The notes under the pieces are model-generated. The model did not search any database, was not told where the DNA came from, and was given only the letters and a program-made list of their open reading frames with translations. A stretch of DNA of 64,000 nucleotides, from contig OX485807.1 in the NCBI GenBank assembly GCA_950295325.1, positions 44,690,796 to 44,754,795 of the forward strand. Direction: 5' to 3'. Position numbers and translations under genes: made by a program. This document shows positions 10,741-21,326 of this stretch, piece after piece. This DNA is from Polytrichum commune. Taxonomy: Eukaryota; Streptophyta; Polytrichopsida; Polytrichales; Polytrichaceae. Each line of letters opens with the position of its first letter. Position 1 is the first letter of the stretch.

Positions 10741-13700
10741 ATGGATGAGAAAGAAAACTTCTTAGGCTCCGCTGGAGGAGATCAGATGCAGCAACGCATT
10801 CCAATATTTTTAAACATAAGTCCCTGCAAGCCCCTAAGGAGTCTCGTTGTGCCGAAGAAGAAGATGGTATGTACAAACCTGAGAAACTGCATGCTAATTG
10901 TGCAAAAAGTTATCATTCTCATCTATCTATATTTCCTCCATTGAATGTGAAGGACACAAGGAACTCTAGGCAGATTATCACCTAGGGGAACATGTGGTAA
11001 AAGTGGATAAAACCTGGTGTCTACAATTAAGGCTCAATTCTGACCAGGTTCTGCCAAGGTCTTACTGGTGAATGGAGATTGAGGTCCATTCACAAGGTTT
11101 TGGTCCACTTTTACCACATTTTTTCCCCTTGGTCTCACTGAGGAATAAGAATTGAGCCAATTCACTGGGTTTTGTCCACTTTACCACATGTTTCCCTGGT
11201 ACTCACTGAGGAATGGAGATTGACGCCCAATTCTCTAGGTTTTGTCCACTTTTACTACATACTTCTTTACCGGCAAATTCCCCAAGTTCCTTGTGGAAAG
11301 AGTCACACGATTTGTATGTGTATGAAGTTCGAGAAAGACGAGGCTAAGTTGGCATTGATCTCTGGTGCAGATGTACACCAAAGAATTCGGTGTGGTGACG
11401 GAGGAGAGGGCAAAACTAATGCACCCTCCCCCTCAAGATACCGAAAACCTAAACATCGCAACCCTCGACAATGTTAACACTTCTTCATCGTCACAAGCAG
11501 CTTGCCAAACCCACACTCCCATCAACGACCAAGAACAGGTAGCTTTTCAGACACTCATGGAATCCAACTCCACTTTGGAGAAGAAGCTGCACGAAAAGGA
11601 CGAGAAGCTCCAAGAACTGACGTCCAAGTGCGACCACTTCCAACAGATCGAGAACTTATGCTCCGTACTACAGACGGAGGTGAACCTGAAGAACGAGCAG
11701 GTGGAGGCTCTGGAGAAGACGCACGTCTACTTGCAACAGCAAGCGGACGACAGCGAGCGGAAGCACTCGGAGGAGTTGATGTCGCTCGTGAACGCGTTGG
11801 AGGTGTCGACGAGCGAGACGCGCGCACGCGAGCGGCTCGTCCAGATCCTGGCGAGGGACTTGCAGAAGCTGAAGACGAACCTCGAGCGGTGCAAGGAGGA
11901 ATTGCTGCGAAAAGACAGCAAGGTGAAGGATCTGGAGGAGGAGTTGAAGGTGATGATACGATTCCTCAAGAAAGCGCAGGCGGAGAGATCGTCCGACGCG
12001 GCGAATTGCACGCAGAATGTGAAGGTCCTGGGGCCTCAAGCATCCAACGGAAGCAGTGGCAATAAGTACACCGATCTTCGGCAAAGAAATCTGCGAGGTA
12101 TGCTTGTCTATGGTAAGGTCTGTGGGTGTTGTTTGGTTCGATTTTCATGTTCTCCAACTTCTACCGATTAGATTTACACAACAAGACTCATGTTGCATTG
12201 GCAAATCTACAGTGAAACATCTGCAACATCTGGGATTGAAAATAGGACCTCCCTTGATTTAGTTATGGTTATTGTATGTTTGTTGATTTTCTTAACTTGA
12301 AACATAGGTTCTTTCAATTGTGTTCATTATTGAGTGTAGAGTAGTTATTAATATTTGAAGATGTAGTCCAATCTCTTTTAAACATGTGTCTTTATGATGT
12401 TTTCTCTTTGGTCTTCACGGAACCTTATACCAATCAAATATAGGGGTCCGTTTAAGAAAACGAGCCACTTAAGACCCATCTACTTTAGAGGGTGCTTAAA
12501 CCAACCCTTTTGCTCATTTAGCATATCTATCTATCTATCTATAGCATCCAAATTGTATAAGAGATATGGCATGCATGTCTTATGCCATGCGCACACTAGG
12601 GGGCCAGTCACTGTTGCTTCTCGGCAACATAAGGAGTCCTTCTTAATAGGGAAAGTTCATCTCTTTCCGAAATATATTACTATTAGTGAAGATTTGTCAT
12701 CCTACTCATAGTAGCCTCATTATATGTATTGTACTACAGTTTCACCCATTCACTTCATTGCATACAAGATAAAAACTTCTATTAAGATGGAAACTATCCC
12801 ATTGATGTGGGTTAGTCGCTAGTTCTAGTGTGGGCATGTTATTAGCAAATGCAAACCACATTGTCATAAGAGAAATATGAATGAAAAAATTTCACCACAT
12901 GTAGTAGTTTCTCAATACCGTCATATAGGAAGAAGGGGGGGAGGGTCCGGCCACTACCTAACTCCAAAACAAGTTCAAGTTGTATAAGTCTTACTTTGTC
13001 CACACCTCACTTTCTCCCAACCCTTTGAACATGAAAGTTGTTGTTTTGAACCAAATTAACCTCTAAATTGGGGTTAGAGACCCCAACTTAGTGTAGTCTG
13101 ACAAATTAAGATGAATCATCAACCAACCTATAGAGGCATGAAGCAAAGTCCATATGACAAGGCCTTGTTCCAGTTGGGGTCATTAATGTGGGGAAACCCC
13201 CATAATATTTATATTGTAGCAACTGATGAGAGCATAGGGGCAATGTTGGGTGAGGATTAGGGTAGGGATCCTTTAGGTCATGTGCATATTCCTTGAAAGA
13301 TGTGTTGGACAACCATGGCCATGGATGTAGTGTTTTTTGGAGTTAACTAGTATTTACATTGATTTTTTTTGTGTTCATTGGTTATTTCATCAATTCTTGG
13401 ATGACATTATTTTCGCTTGGAATAAACAGTGTCAATCCTGAAAGTTACTAGATTTTACTTGAACACAATGTATTGGATATTTTACACAAGAATTACAACA
13501 AAATGTGTATCATATCAAGTTTAGCTCTCACCATGTCATGAAGGGCGCTTGCTATGGTCTATATTCCTTGTGTTTGTGTCCAATGAAGACACAACACATC
13601 AATGAGATTTGAGATGGAATACATAAAAGTTGGATTCAACCCAATATGCAATCTTTTCCGTATATATGAGGGCAAGGAACGACCCAAAGAATGCATAACG

Positions 13701-16700
13701 TTGGAAGGAGGGTGGTATAAAACAGAACTAATTACAAGAAATGAGGAGGAAACGAAATATAGAATAAGTAGTGTGTTGAGAGGGACGACCAGGAAGCATG
13801 TTGGGAGGGAAGGAAGATGGATTCATGGTAGAATCTACTTGTTTTTGCTAGACTGTGTGTAGCCAACGATCACATGGCACCTCTATAGAATGTTCTCTCT
13901 CTAATTACTCGTCGGATTTTTGTTATGAGGAAAGAGAAGGAATTATCGTATACGAGAACGTACCTCTCATCTGTCCAACATTAAAACTTAATCCCATATA
14001 GCTTTGTTGCCGATCAGTGTCCGGGGAGATTTTTGGGCATAATCGGTTGAGATCCTAGTGTTTGCAAAGTCCAATCGGTTACATGTTGACATCCTTCGGT
14101 TTTTCTATATTAATTTGAGGCATATTCCATAATTCCTCTAAAGTGATCAGTAATTTTCTTGAAATCTTGAACTTCAACCGGTTATTTCTCAAACTCAACC
14201 GGTTCAGCTGTAACTAACTGTCGGTTCTCCCCGGTTCTCTCCGATCATTGTTGCCCATTCATCTCAAAATGACCTCGAGTAGACTAATTCGGGGTATGTA
14301 AAGCTACTTCCGATGTGGAATCAACCGAATCGAACAAAGTAACCTCCGGGCTGCATACTTCAGAAATTTCATGTTGGATGAATGAGAGGTACGCTCGTAT
14401 ACGATAATTCCCTCTCTCTCCCAGTTAAGAAGGGTCCATCATCGATAGCAGACTAGGTGAATAGAGGTGAAAATTTTGATTCTGTGCAGGCGAGGGCCGT
14501 CCCTGGACGTGTCCCGAATCCCAGCTCCACTCGAAGCGAGAGCTCCAAGCGCTCGTCAGCAAGCTCAAAAGAAAAGGGGAAGTGTGGAACGTCCTCGAGA
14601 AATCGGCCTTGATCTCGGCCCTCGAAGCAACCGAACAACGGATTCCTGAGAAACGCGCTGTGGACTCCGACTTCAAATGTCACCGTGACGAAGAACGGAA
14701 GAAGCTGAAGAGAGTAGTCACCAACTCGTCGTCAGCTTCGACAGTTCGCGGATCCTCCCCTAGTTATAATCACCACCACCATCACCACCGCGACGATGGC
14801 CACAACCAGCGGCACAACTATAATGATGCCGCCGCCGACGGTCATCATCATCAGGTGCAACACCACAAATTCGCGCTCTGCAGCGTGAAGGCGTTGCCCT
14901 CTGGCAAGGAGAACCATATATACGAGGATTCGCGCCACCATGGCCACTCAACTCATGGCCACCACCACCACGGTCACCGCGGCAGCGATAGTGTCCGATC
15001 ATCAGCGCTTGAGCAGCAGCTGAAACAGGAGAACCAGACGCTGCAAGCCAGACTGAAGAGCCTGAAACGGCAGCTGAATCTGCGGTTGAATGAGCTCCTG
15101 GCCGCGCAACGCGAGCGCACCGAGGTCGCCGCGAAGCTCGCGCACGTGCAGGAGGTCGCGCGGGCCATGAAGGGCGACATGGACCGGCAGGTGCATCTTA
15201 TGTTGCTCTCTTTCTCAACACACACACACACACACATATATATATACACACATATTTATATACACACACATTATAAACTCCTTTAGTGCACTATAAACTG
15301 CATGATATCATGCTTGTGACAAGTGAAGTGTACATGATATTGAGGAGTTTTGTAGTGTTAATATGGATGAATGATAGAAGAGAATTAGTGTAGCATGTGA
15401 CATTATGAAATAACACAGAGTCAACATTGCAAAAATGACAATAATTATAATGATGATAACGTGATGCGTGCGAGCATGTGGTTTGAATTATTTGGTGGTT
15501 TATTTTAGTGTCAAGACCCATGATATATGGAAGGGAAACGTGACAACAAGGAGTAGGATTTAAACTAAGAGCATCCATTCCCTAGGGTTTTGGGATACAA
15601 GAAAAGGAGCAATATTAAGGAGGTTGATATGAAATTTATATTTCCCTCAAGTTTTGCCATGTGTCAATCCTACATAAGTTGAGACCCTCCTTGAAGCCCA
15701 CATGGAAACTACATCATGGCTCTGGTAAAGATGAAATACAACAAGCAACTACATGATGGTCTCTTTCCAAAGAAAGAGGTTGCAATTAAAAAGATCTATT
15801 AATTTATAGTTGTTTCTTGAAAAAATTACAGTGCATAGATTGTGTACATGGTCATGCATAACGCAACCAAGGAGTTGAGTAATGTTATGTATTAGGACAC
15901 CTATATTTGAGTGGTATGTGGTTTGGTGTGGCTCCAAGGACGGTTACCAAGAAGAAATGTGTTTGAAAGAGATTGGACTGTGTTCTCAAAATATGATAAC
16001 CATTCCAAGTTTAAAACTCAACATAATCAAGGGACCTATATGAGTTGCTATAACTATTCCATAAACTCGAAATTGGAAGACTATGGTAGGGCTCCCTTGT
16101 AGGGGTTTGCCAAGCTACAAGCCCTACAAGAGCAAGATTCTATAAAATTGCCAAGGCCGTAGGGCACACTTCACTTCCATGATGATTTAGATATTCATGT
16201 TAGCTTCAAAAATTATGAGAAAAATGTCTACAGTCTTGATTTGGATTTGTTGGTTGTCTTGTACCAATTGCATGTTTTGTATCCTAGGAGAAGTGGGTTA
16301 GTTGGAGAAAGCAACCATTTAAGAACTATCTACCTTAAGGGTGGGGTTCCATTAGGCTTCAAGACTGAACAAACTCCAAAATTGAGTTGCATCCTAGTGG
16401 TTGAGAGCTTGGTCCCAAGGAGCTAACACTAGGGTCATGTCCAAGGTATGAAAAATTGAAGTGGTGATAATGTGGCATCACTCAACCATCAAATCGCAAC
16501 GATCCTCAGTCTAGAAAATAATCCTCCTAGTTTGAGAAACCAATCTTCAAGCTATTTTTTAAAATGAGCAACACTCAACAAGAATTTAAAATTAACGATA
16601 GGTTTTTTAATCTTACTTTGGGTTTGGCTCTAAGACACCAACCTCAACAACCTCTTGAGACTCCCATGTTCCTTGTGTATGAATCTATTGGTTTCTCCAT

Positions 16701-17277
16701 GTAAATTTTATTGTGTTTTGTAACTTCTACATATGTTGAAATGCTCAAAGTGACCACAATAAGTGGGTTTAACCGACTTGAATGACAACTACTGAGGATT
16801 TCATATGTACGCTAGGACGGCAAAATGAGCTTCATGTGACCTTATTTTGGAAAAAAAACATAATACTGCTAAGAATATAAAGAGGTGAAAGATACGTTGT
16901 GGTAATGTCTAAGTAGAGTGATGAATCACTTACGAGTTCCACAAAAAATTATTAATGAATTAAGAAAATAAGATGTTATGGAACATTATGTTTTCAACAA
17001 TTTATCCTAATAAATAAATAATGAGTAGGTGCAAGAATTGCATGTGGGGCTTGAGGAGGTGAGTGCCGAGAGGACAACATTGCGAATGGTGTTGGAGCAA
17101 CGTGAGACGAGCTTGTCAAGGTTGCGAGAAGGTAGTGTTGGAGGGTTGATGGAGAAGGTGGAGTTGGAAAGCTCCGCGGCCACATTACAACTCAAATCCA
17201 ATAATCTCCTCCACCGTGCCATACAATTGCGCTTGGGTTGGCACTCTTGTATTAATGTTGCACAACTCACACTTTGA
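10741..17277 (+). CDS. Coiled-coil protein with His-rich linkers, function unknown
   Basis: Four exons join in frame: 10741-10866, 11371-12097, 14490-15190 and 17029-17277, giving 600 residues. Donors are ATG|GTATGT, CGAG|GTATGC and CAG|GTGCAT; the phases (0, 1, 0) match the acceptors. Residues 1-42 form a basic head (PLRSLVVPKKKM). Residues about 90-260 are a long heptad-rich coiled coil, encoded by unusually GC-rich sequence. A Pro/Cys motif (GRPWTCPESQLHSKRELQAL) follows. Next comes a linker with several His clusters (about residues 375-450; runs of four to six His with Asp and Gly), then a second coiled coil and a short C-terminal segment. No motor, kinase or membrane domain is visible. 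The His clusters could bind metal or only be a flexible spacer. Introns of 504, 2392 and 1838 bp are packed with repeats. I do not recognise an orthologue; the exon 1 assignment is the least certain. Confidence 0.7.
10976..11275. mobile_element. Family C MITE, rearranged, in intron 1 of the coiled-coil gene
   Basis: A left end (GGGGAACATGTGGTAAAAG near 10985) is met by three direct, diverged copies of its inverted partner (GTCCACTTTTACCACAT near 11102, 11174 and 11246), spaced about 70 bp apart with TCACTGAGGAAT between them. Related ends occur at 29.15 kb and at 32.8-33.1 kb. Confidence 0.55.
12098..12480 (-). repeat. Dispersed family A, long copy in intron 2 of the coiled-coil gene
   Basis: The reverse-oriented hallmark block (AGTCCAATCTCTTTTAAACA) lies near 12367. 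The upstream 270 bp also match 50.26-50.46 kb (shared GTGTTGTTTG, GCAAATCTA and other blocks), so the full element is nearer 380 bp. Its far end is adjacent to the exon 2 splice donor at 12098. Confidence 0.55.
13932..14421. mobile_element. Family B MITE, full-length copy in intron 2 of the coiled-coil gene
   Basis: Terminal inverted repeats of about 48 bp share the core ATTATCGTATACGAG followed by GTACCTCTCAT and TCCAACAT. The right end stops about 70 bp before exon 3. The interior has several CCGGTT repeats and no coding potential. A shorter relative lies at 32386-32630. Confidence 0.75.
15218..15270. repeat. (CA)n/(TA)n microsatellite
   Basis: A compound dinucleotide run lies 27 bp after the exon 3 splice donor at 15190. 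Confidence 0.9.
15335..15625. repeat. Family D repeat, copy 1
   Basis: It matches 42645-43000 (reverse) and 48010-48480 (same orientation). Shared blocks include AGTGTAGCATGTGA and CATTCCCTAGGG-like sequence. Both ends show inverted traces of a motif like CCTCCATAATGTCAC, suggesting a TIR element. It sits in intron 3 of the coiled-coil gene. Confidence 0.55.
15885..16025 (+). repeat. Dispersed family A copy
   Basis: It has CACCTATATTTGAGTGGTAT near 15898 and GAAAGAGATTGGACTGTGTT near 15965. It is one of the best preserved copies and lies in intron 3 of the coiled-coil gene. Confidence 0.7.
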
Positions 17278-19454
17278 ATTGACATAACATTCTCCAACCT
17301 GCAAATGTGTCCTGCTCTCTTTCTATGATAATCTTCTTTTGATTTGCTACCCTCGATCCAAGTTAGGTGAATGCCGAGGCTCAAAGTTGAAAATGAAGGT
17401 GTAGTGTAGGATCGATTGTGGAAGTGATCTTTGTCCATGTCCTATGATAATCACTCTCAAATCTCATGTTCATGGGGAATATGTTGCAAATTAGTGGGGT
17501 CTAAGCTCCAGGTCCCACTCATGCGCATGCTATGAAAGGTGAGTAATGAATTCCAACTAGCCTTGCATGTGGCCAACTTTTTGTTGTAAATTCTAAGGTT
17601 TTTGGGGGGTGTATTCATATAGATGGTGGTGGACGTTTCTAAATGTATTAGAAACAAAGAGATTATTGTTTAAATCAATGTAGTCATATAAGCCATTTAC
17701 CTCTTTCCAACTTGCTATTCACCACACTATGAACTTTGAGTTGATATTTTTATAAACTAATGTGCATTTCAAACTTTGATTTGATCAAGCACTGCATTAT
17801 TTGCTAACCCCTAGATGTCAACCCCCAAAAGTAAACGGGTTTGAGTTAGACAACCTTTCATACATATTCTTTCAATTATTGGGGGGGGGGGGGGGTAATT
17901 TTACAATCGTTTTTGGCTTTGACAAAGTTCTAAGCCAAAGTCTAACATTTTTGCACTCAAAGTTGTCAACATGTTTTTTGACAAATACAAAACACAAGAA
18001 AGGTCTAATATTTGATAAACACAACCACACACACGAATCCAAAGCATTCTGCAAGCACCACTCAAGTCCAATATGGGAGACACCCATACCTAGCCCTTCT
18101 TATTTTTCCCTCACCAAGTAATCAAAGAAAGTATATGTCTATACGCACACGTACTTCAAATTCAACAAGAAGAAACATGAATAGAATCTTCACCAAATCT
18201 GCCATCTTTTGGTGTAGATAATAGTGATGAATATATAGAAATCTTTAAAAATAGAAAATATTCAATTTGGACACCTTTATCGTGGGTGCAACATGGCGGT
18301 ATGGACAAAGGGTTGCCAAGATGTTGATTTTGTAAGGAAATGGCTTAACCCAAGGTCTTAACTTGGATCTAGTGAAACTCCAAGGTTAAGCTACCTAAGG
18401 TTGGAATTGTGCTTGGCTGGATAACCTTCCTAACCCTTCAATTTTTTGATGCACCATATGGCCCAATGGAGTTATCACACATGGGTATAATAGTGAATCA
18501 TATATATTTTCAACCAACCATATGGGAATCCATGGACTTATTGCCTTCTTTTTTGGGGGGGGGGGGCGGGGAGGGGTTGGAAGGTGCATGCCGATTTGGT
18601 TGTGCCTATTCAAGGTGTCCACCTTGAAAGGAGATAGTAGTTTTGTAAACCCTCTGATTTTCATGATGCCCATTTCAAAATTACATATAAACTTAGAAAT
18701 AAACCAACTCAAAGATGAAGCAACACTAGTATAATTCAAAATTTTAGCATTAAAGGAGTAACCTACAAGCATGGAAATGAAGCATAGGTTGAAATTTTAC
18801 TTTTGATTTCAAATTGTTCAATGATTGATTGCTATAGATTAGAATATATAAAATGACTATTACTGTATGTATATGGCCAGTAGAGGCCGGGCCATGGTTT
18901 TTTTTTTATGTCCCTTGTACCTCATCCTAGGCCCTGGTTCCACTAACATTCCTAATCCTCAGGATCAACGAATGTCATCTATAACAAAGTATTCATCCAC
19001 ATTATTCGTCCCATTCTCCCCTTCTCGTCGTCTCTCATTCTGCTTCTCCGAACTCGGAGTGGAGCTGCGGCTGTTGGTGCCGTCGGTGATTGTTTCATCG
19101 CATCGATTCGGCTAAGAGTGATTGGCAAGTCATCTCTGTAACATTTGCCAAGTACTTGCAATCAGTGTTCATCCACATTTTCGTTTCTGGAGGCGATTAA
19201 GATGCAGGGGTTGCGGATAAATTTTATGGTTGTAGGGTTTGCTTGCCCTGTTTCGGAGGGGGCTTCAAAACCCTGCAGCACCGAGCTTGTAACGGATTGG
19301 CAGCCAATTCTGTGAAGGTTAGATTCTTGGGCGTGTCTTCTTTTTATTTATTTCTGCACTTGGACAGAGTTATGTAAATTTATCTGGATTCTTTGGAGCT
19401 TAAGTTGGAGAGGGAGCAGCTTTTGAGCAGAAGCTAGGGTTTGGTGTGGAGGTC
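17278..19454. other. Intergenic region upstream of CACTIN
   Basis: No credible coding exon. It holds a poly-G run of about 16 bases (17881-17896), a second G-rich run near 18556, and the second 5S-headed element. The segment 18880-19454, with CT-rich and GC-richer sequence, is the likely promoter and 5' UTR of the CACTIN gene. Confidence 0.6.
18290..18770 (+). mobile_element. 5S rRNA-headed SINE-like element, copy 2
   Basis: GGATCTAGTGAAACTCC and GTTAAGC are followed after 23 bases by GGCTGGATAACCTTCC, which matches the 5S rRNA C-box (GGATGGGTGACCTCC) beyond the part shared with copy 1. The body matches copy 1 through blocks such as ACCTTGAAAGGAGA and ATTACATATAAACTTAGA. A poly-G run lies in the middle. 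Confidence 0.7.
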
Positions 19455-21326
19455 ATGGGGCATCGAAAGGAGAAGAAACGGGAGAAGAGCCACAAAAGGA
19501 GGAGAAGACAGAGTAGTAGCACAGAAGATTCGGAGAGTGATGATTCGGACAGGAGTCCACCTAGGGTTTCAGTGGAGGATTTGAGGGAATATCAGGCCAA
19601 AAAGGCTCAGAAGAAGGCATTGAAAGTGGCCAAGAGGCTGAAGACATCGACTGTTTCTGGCTACTCCAATGACAGCAATCCTTTTGGCGACTCGAACCTG
19701 ACAGAGAGGTTTGTATGGAGGAAGAAGATAGAAAAGGACCTCACACAAGGGTTGAGTCCCTCAGAAATGTCGTTGAAAGCAGAGAGGAGGCGGCAGAAGG
19801 AGAGGATGGCAGAGATTGAGAAGGTGAAGAAGCGGCGGGAGGAACGCGCAATTGAGAAAGCGAATCATGAGGAGGAGATGGCCATGCTTGCGCGGGAACG
19901 AGCGAGAGCCGAGTATCAAGACTGGGAAAAGAAAGAAGAGGAGTTCCACTTTGAACAGAGCAAAGTTCGATCCGAAATTCGTCTGCGGGAGGGCCGAGCA
20001 AAGCCTATTGATGTGCTTTCTAAGAACCTCAACCTGTCTGAGGATTTCGATACCGAGGTTAGTGAGCCTTATAAAATTTACAGGGGTTTAACAGTGAAGG
20101 AGATGGAGGAGCTGCGCGTCGACATCAAAATGCACCTGGAGTTGGACCGTGCGACTACCACTCACATTGAGTTTTGGGAAGCCATGATGGTAGTTTGTGA
20201 TTGGGAAATTGCACAGGCACGGAAACGAGATGCACTCGACAGGGCAAGGCTGCGAGGAGAGGAGCCTCCTCATGACCTTGTCGCAGATGACCTGGGTCTC
20301 CATGGGGTAGATGATGAAGTAGATCGTATGTTGAAGGACCAGACTGTAGCAGAGTTAAATAATCTGCAAGAGCAAACAGAGGCAAAGATGCAGACAGGCA
20401 CTGCACAGGTGGTGGAGTACTGGGAGGCGGTACTGAAGCGGCTGCATATATACAAAGCTAAGGCTCGATTGAGGGAAATACATGCTGGCTTGCAACGACA
20501 GCACTTTGAACGAATCGAGTATGTTGATGGAGGAGACAGACGTCCAGTCAGGGAAGAAATCGATGTGGTCGAAGAAAGACAGCCTGCGGGTGGATGGGAT
20601 GAGGTTGAAGCAGTCTCTCCAGAGCCAATGCAAGAAAGGCCAGCACCAGAGGACGAGGAAGACGCTGGGAATTACTCCCCCGAACCAGTTCAGGAGTTTG
20701 ATGCAGCTGATGTCTTGGATCCTGAAGCAGACAAAGCTGATCTGGAGAGAAAGAGGGCTGAAGTTTTGGATGAGCAGCAGCGCAGATTACAGGAGGCAGC
20801 TGCTAGGCCGACAGCTTTAGACGAGGATCCACTTGAACTTACAGCCCCAGAGCGAGCCCTGGTCCTGAAAGCCATGGGCGGAATGGACGAGGGCGATGCA
20901 ATGCTTGGTTCAGGAGCAGAGGTCAATCTCGAATCGCAGGTATATTGGTGGCACGATAAGTACAGGCCTAGGAAGCCGAAATACTTCAACAGGGTGCACA
21001 CAGGATATGAGTGGAACAAGTACAACCAGACGCATTACGATCATGATAACCCACCGCCAAAGATTGTCCAAGGCTACAAATTCAACATTTTCTATCCGGA
21101 TCTCGTCGACAAGACGAAAGCACCCACATACTTCATCGAGAGAGATGGGAGCAACGGAGAAACATGTCTCATCCGCTTCCATGCTGGCCCTCCTTATGAA
21201 GACATCGCTTTTCGGATTGTGAACAAGGAGTGGGAATACTCCCACAAGAAAGGGTTCAAGTGCACATTTGAGCGTGGAATCCTTCATGTTTACTTCAATT
21301 TCAAGAGATATAGGTATCGCCGTTAG
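19455..21326 (+). CDS. CACTIN: CACTIN, spliceosome-associated protein
   Basis: An uninterrupted frame of 623 residues. Cactin proteins are conserved nuclear factors of the spliceosomal C complex needed for efficient pre-mRNA splicing. The first 40 residues are a Lys/Arg and Ser/Asp-rich basic region (start MGHRKEKKREKSHKRRRR), as usual for speckle-localised splicing proteins. Residues about 60-180 are a charged helical stretch. Residues about 185-355 match the cactin mid domain (KPIDVLSKNLNL, EFWEAMMVVCDWE, VVEYWEAVLKRL). An acidic linker follows. The last 125 residues are the highly conserved C-terminal cactin domain (YWWHDKYRPRKPKYFNRVHT, FKRYRYRR at the very end). The ATG at 19455 fits the family N-terminus. 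The gene has no intron, unlike its neighbours. Length is near the usual plant size. Confidence 0.95.
   Translation: MGHRKEKKREKSHKRRRRQSSSTEDSESDDSDRSPPRVSVEDLREYQAKKAQKKALKVAKRLKTSTVSGYSNDSNPFGDSNLTERFVWRKKIEKDLTQGLSPSEMSLKAERRRQKERMAEIEKVKKRREERAIEKANHEEEMAMLARERARAEYQDWEKKEEEFHFEQSKVRSEIRLREGRAKPIDVLSKNLNLSEDFDTEVSEPYKIYRGLTVKEMEELRVDIKMHLELDRATTTHIEFWEAMMVVCDWEIAQARKRDALDRARLRGEEPPHDLVADDLGLHGVDDEVDRMLKDQTVAELNNLQEQTEAKMQTGTAQVVEYWEAVLKRLHIYKAKARLREIHAGLQRQHFERIEYVDGGDRRPVREEIDVVEERQPAGGWDEVEAVSPEPMQERPAPEDEEDAGNYSPEPVQEFDAADVLDPEADKADLERKRAEVLDEQQRRLQEAAARPTALDEDPLELTAPERALVLKAMGGMDEGDAMLGSGAEVNLESQVYWWHDKYRPRKPKYFNRVHTGYEWNKYNQTHYDHDNPPPKIVQGYKFNIFYPDLVDKTKAPTYFIERDGSNGETCLIRFHAGPPYEDIAFRIVNKEWEYSHKKGFKCTFERGILHVYFNFKRYRYRR

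Noticed and set aside
11502-12065. 187-codon open frame overlapping exon 2 of the coiled-coil gene
   Set aside because: Shifted-frame shadow of the GC-rich coiled-coil exon; the coiled-coil frame has heptads and splice phases that match the other exons.
14732-15249. Minus-strand open frames across exon 3 of the coiled-coil gene
   Set aside because: Shadows of the His-rich and coiled-coil coding strand.
17881-17896. Poly-G run as a regulatory G-quadruplex
   Set aside because: A single homopolymer run without gene context; similar G or C runs near 18556, 21518, 24724, 48850 and 63622 suggest simple slippage.
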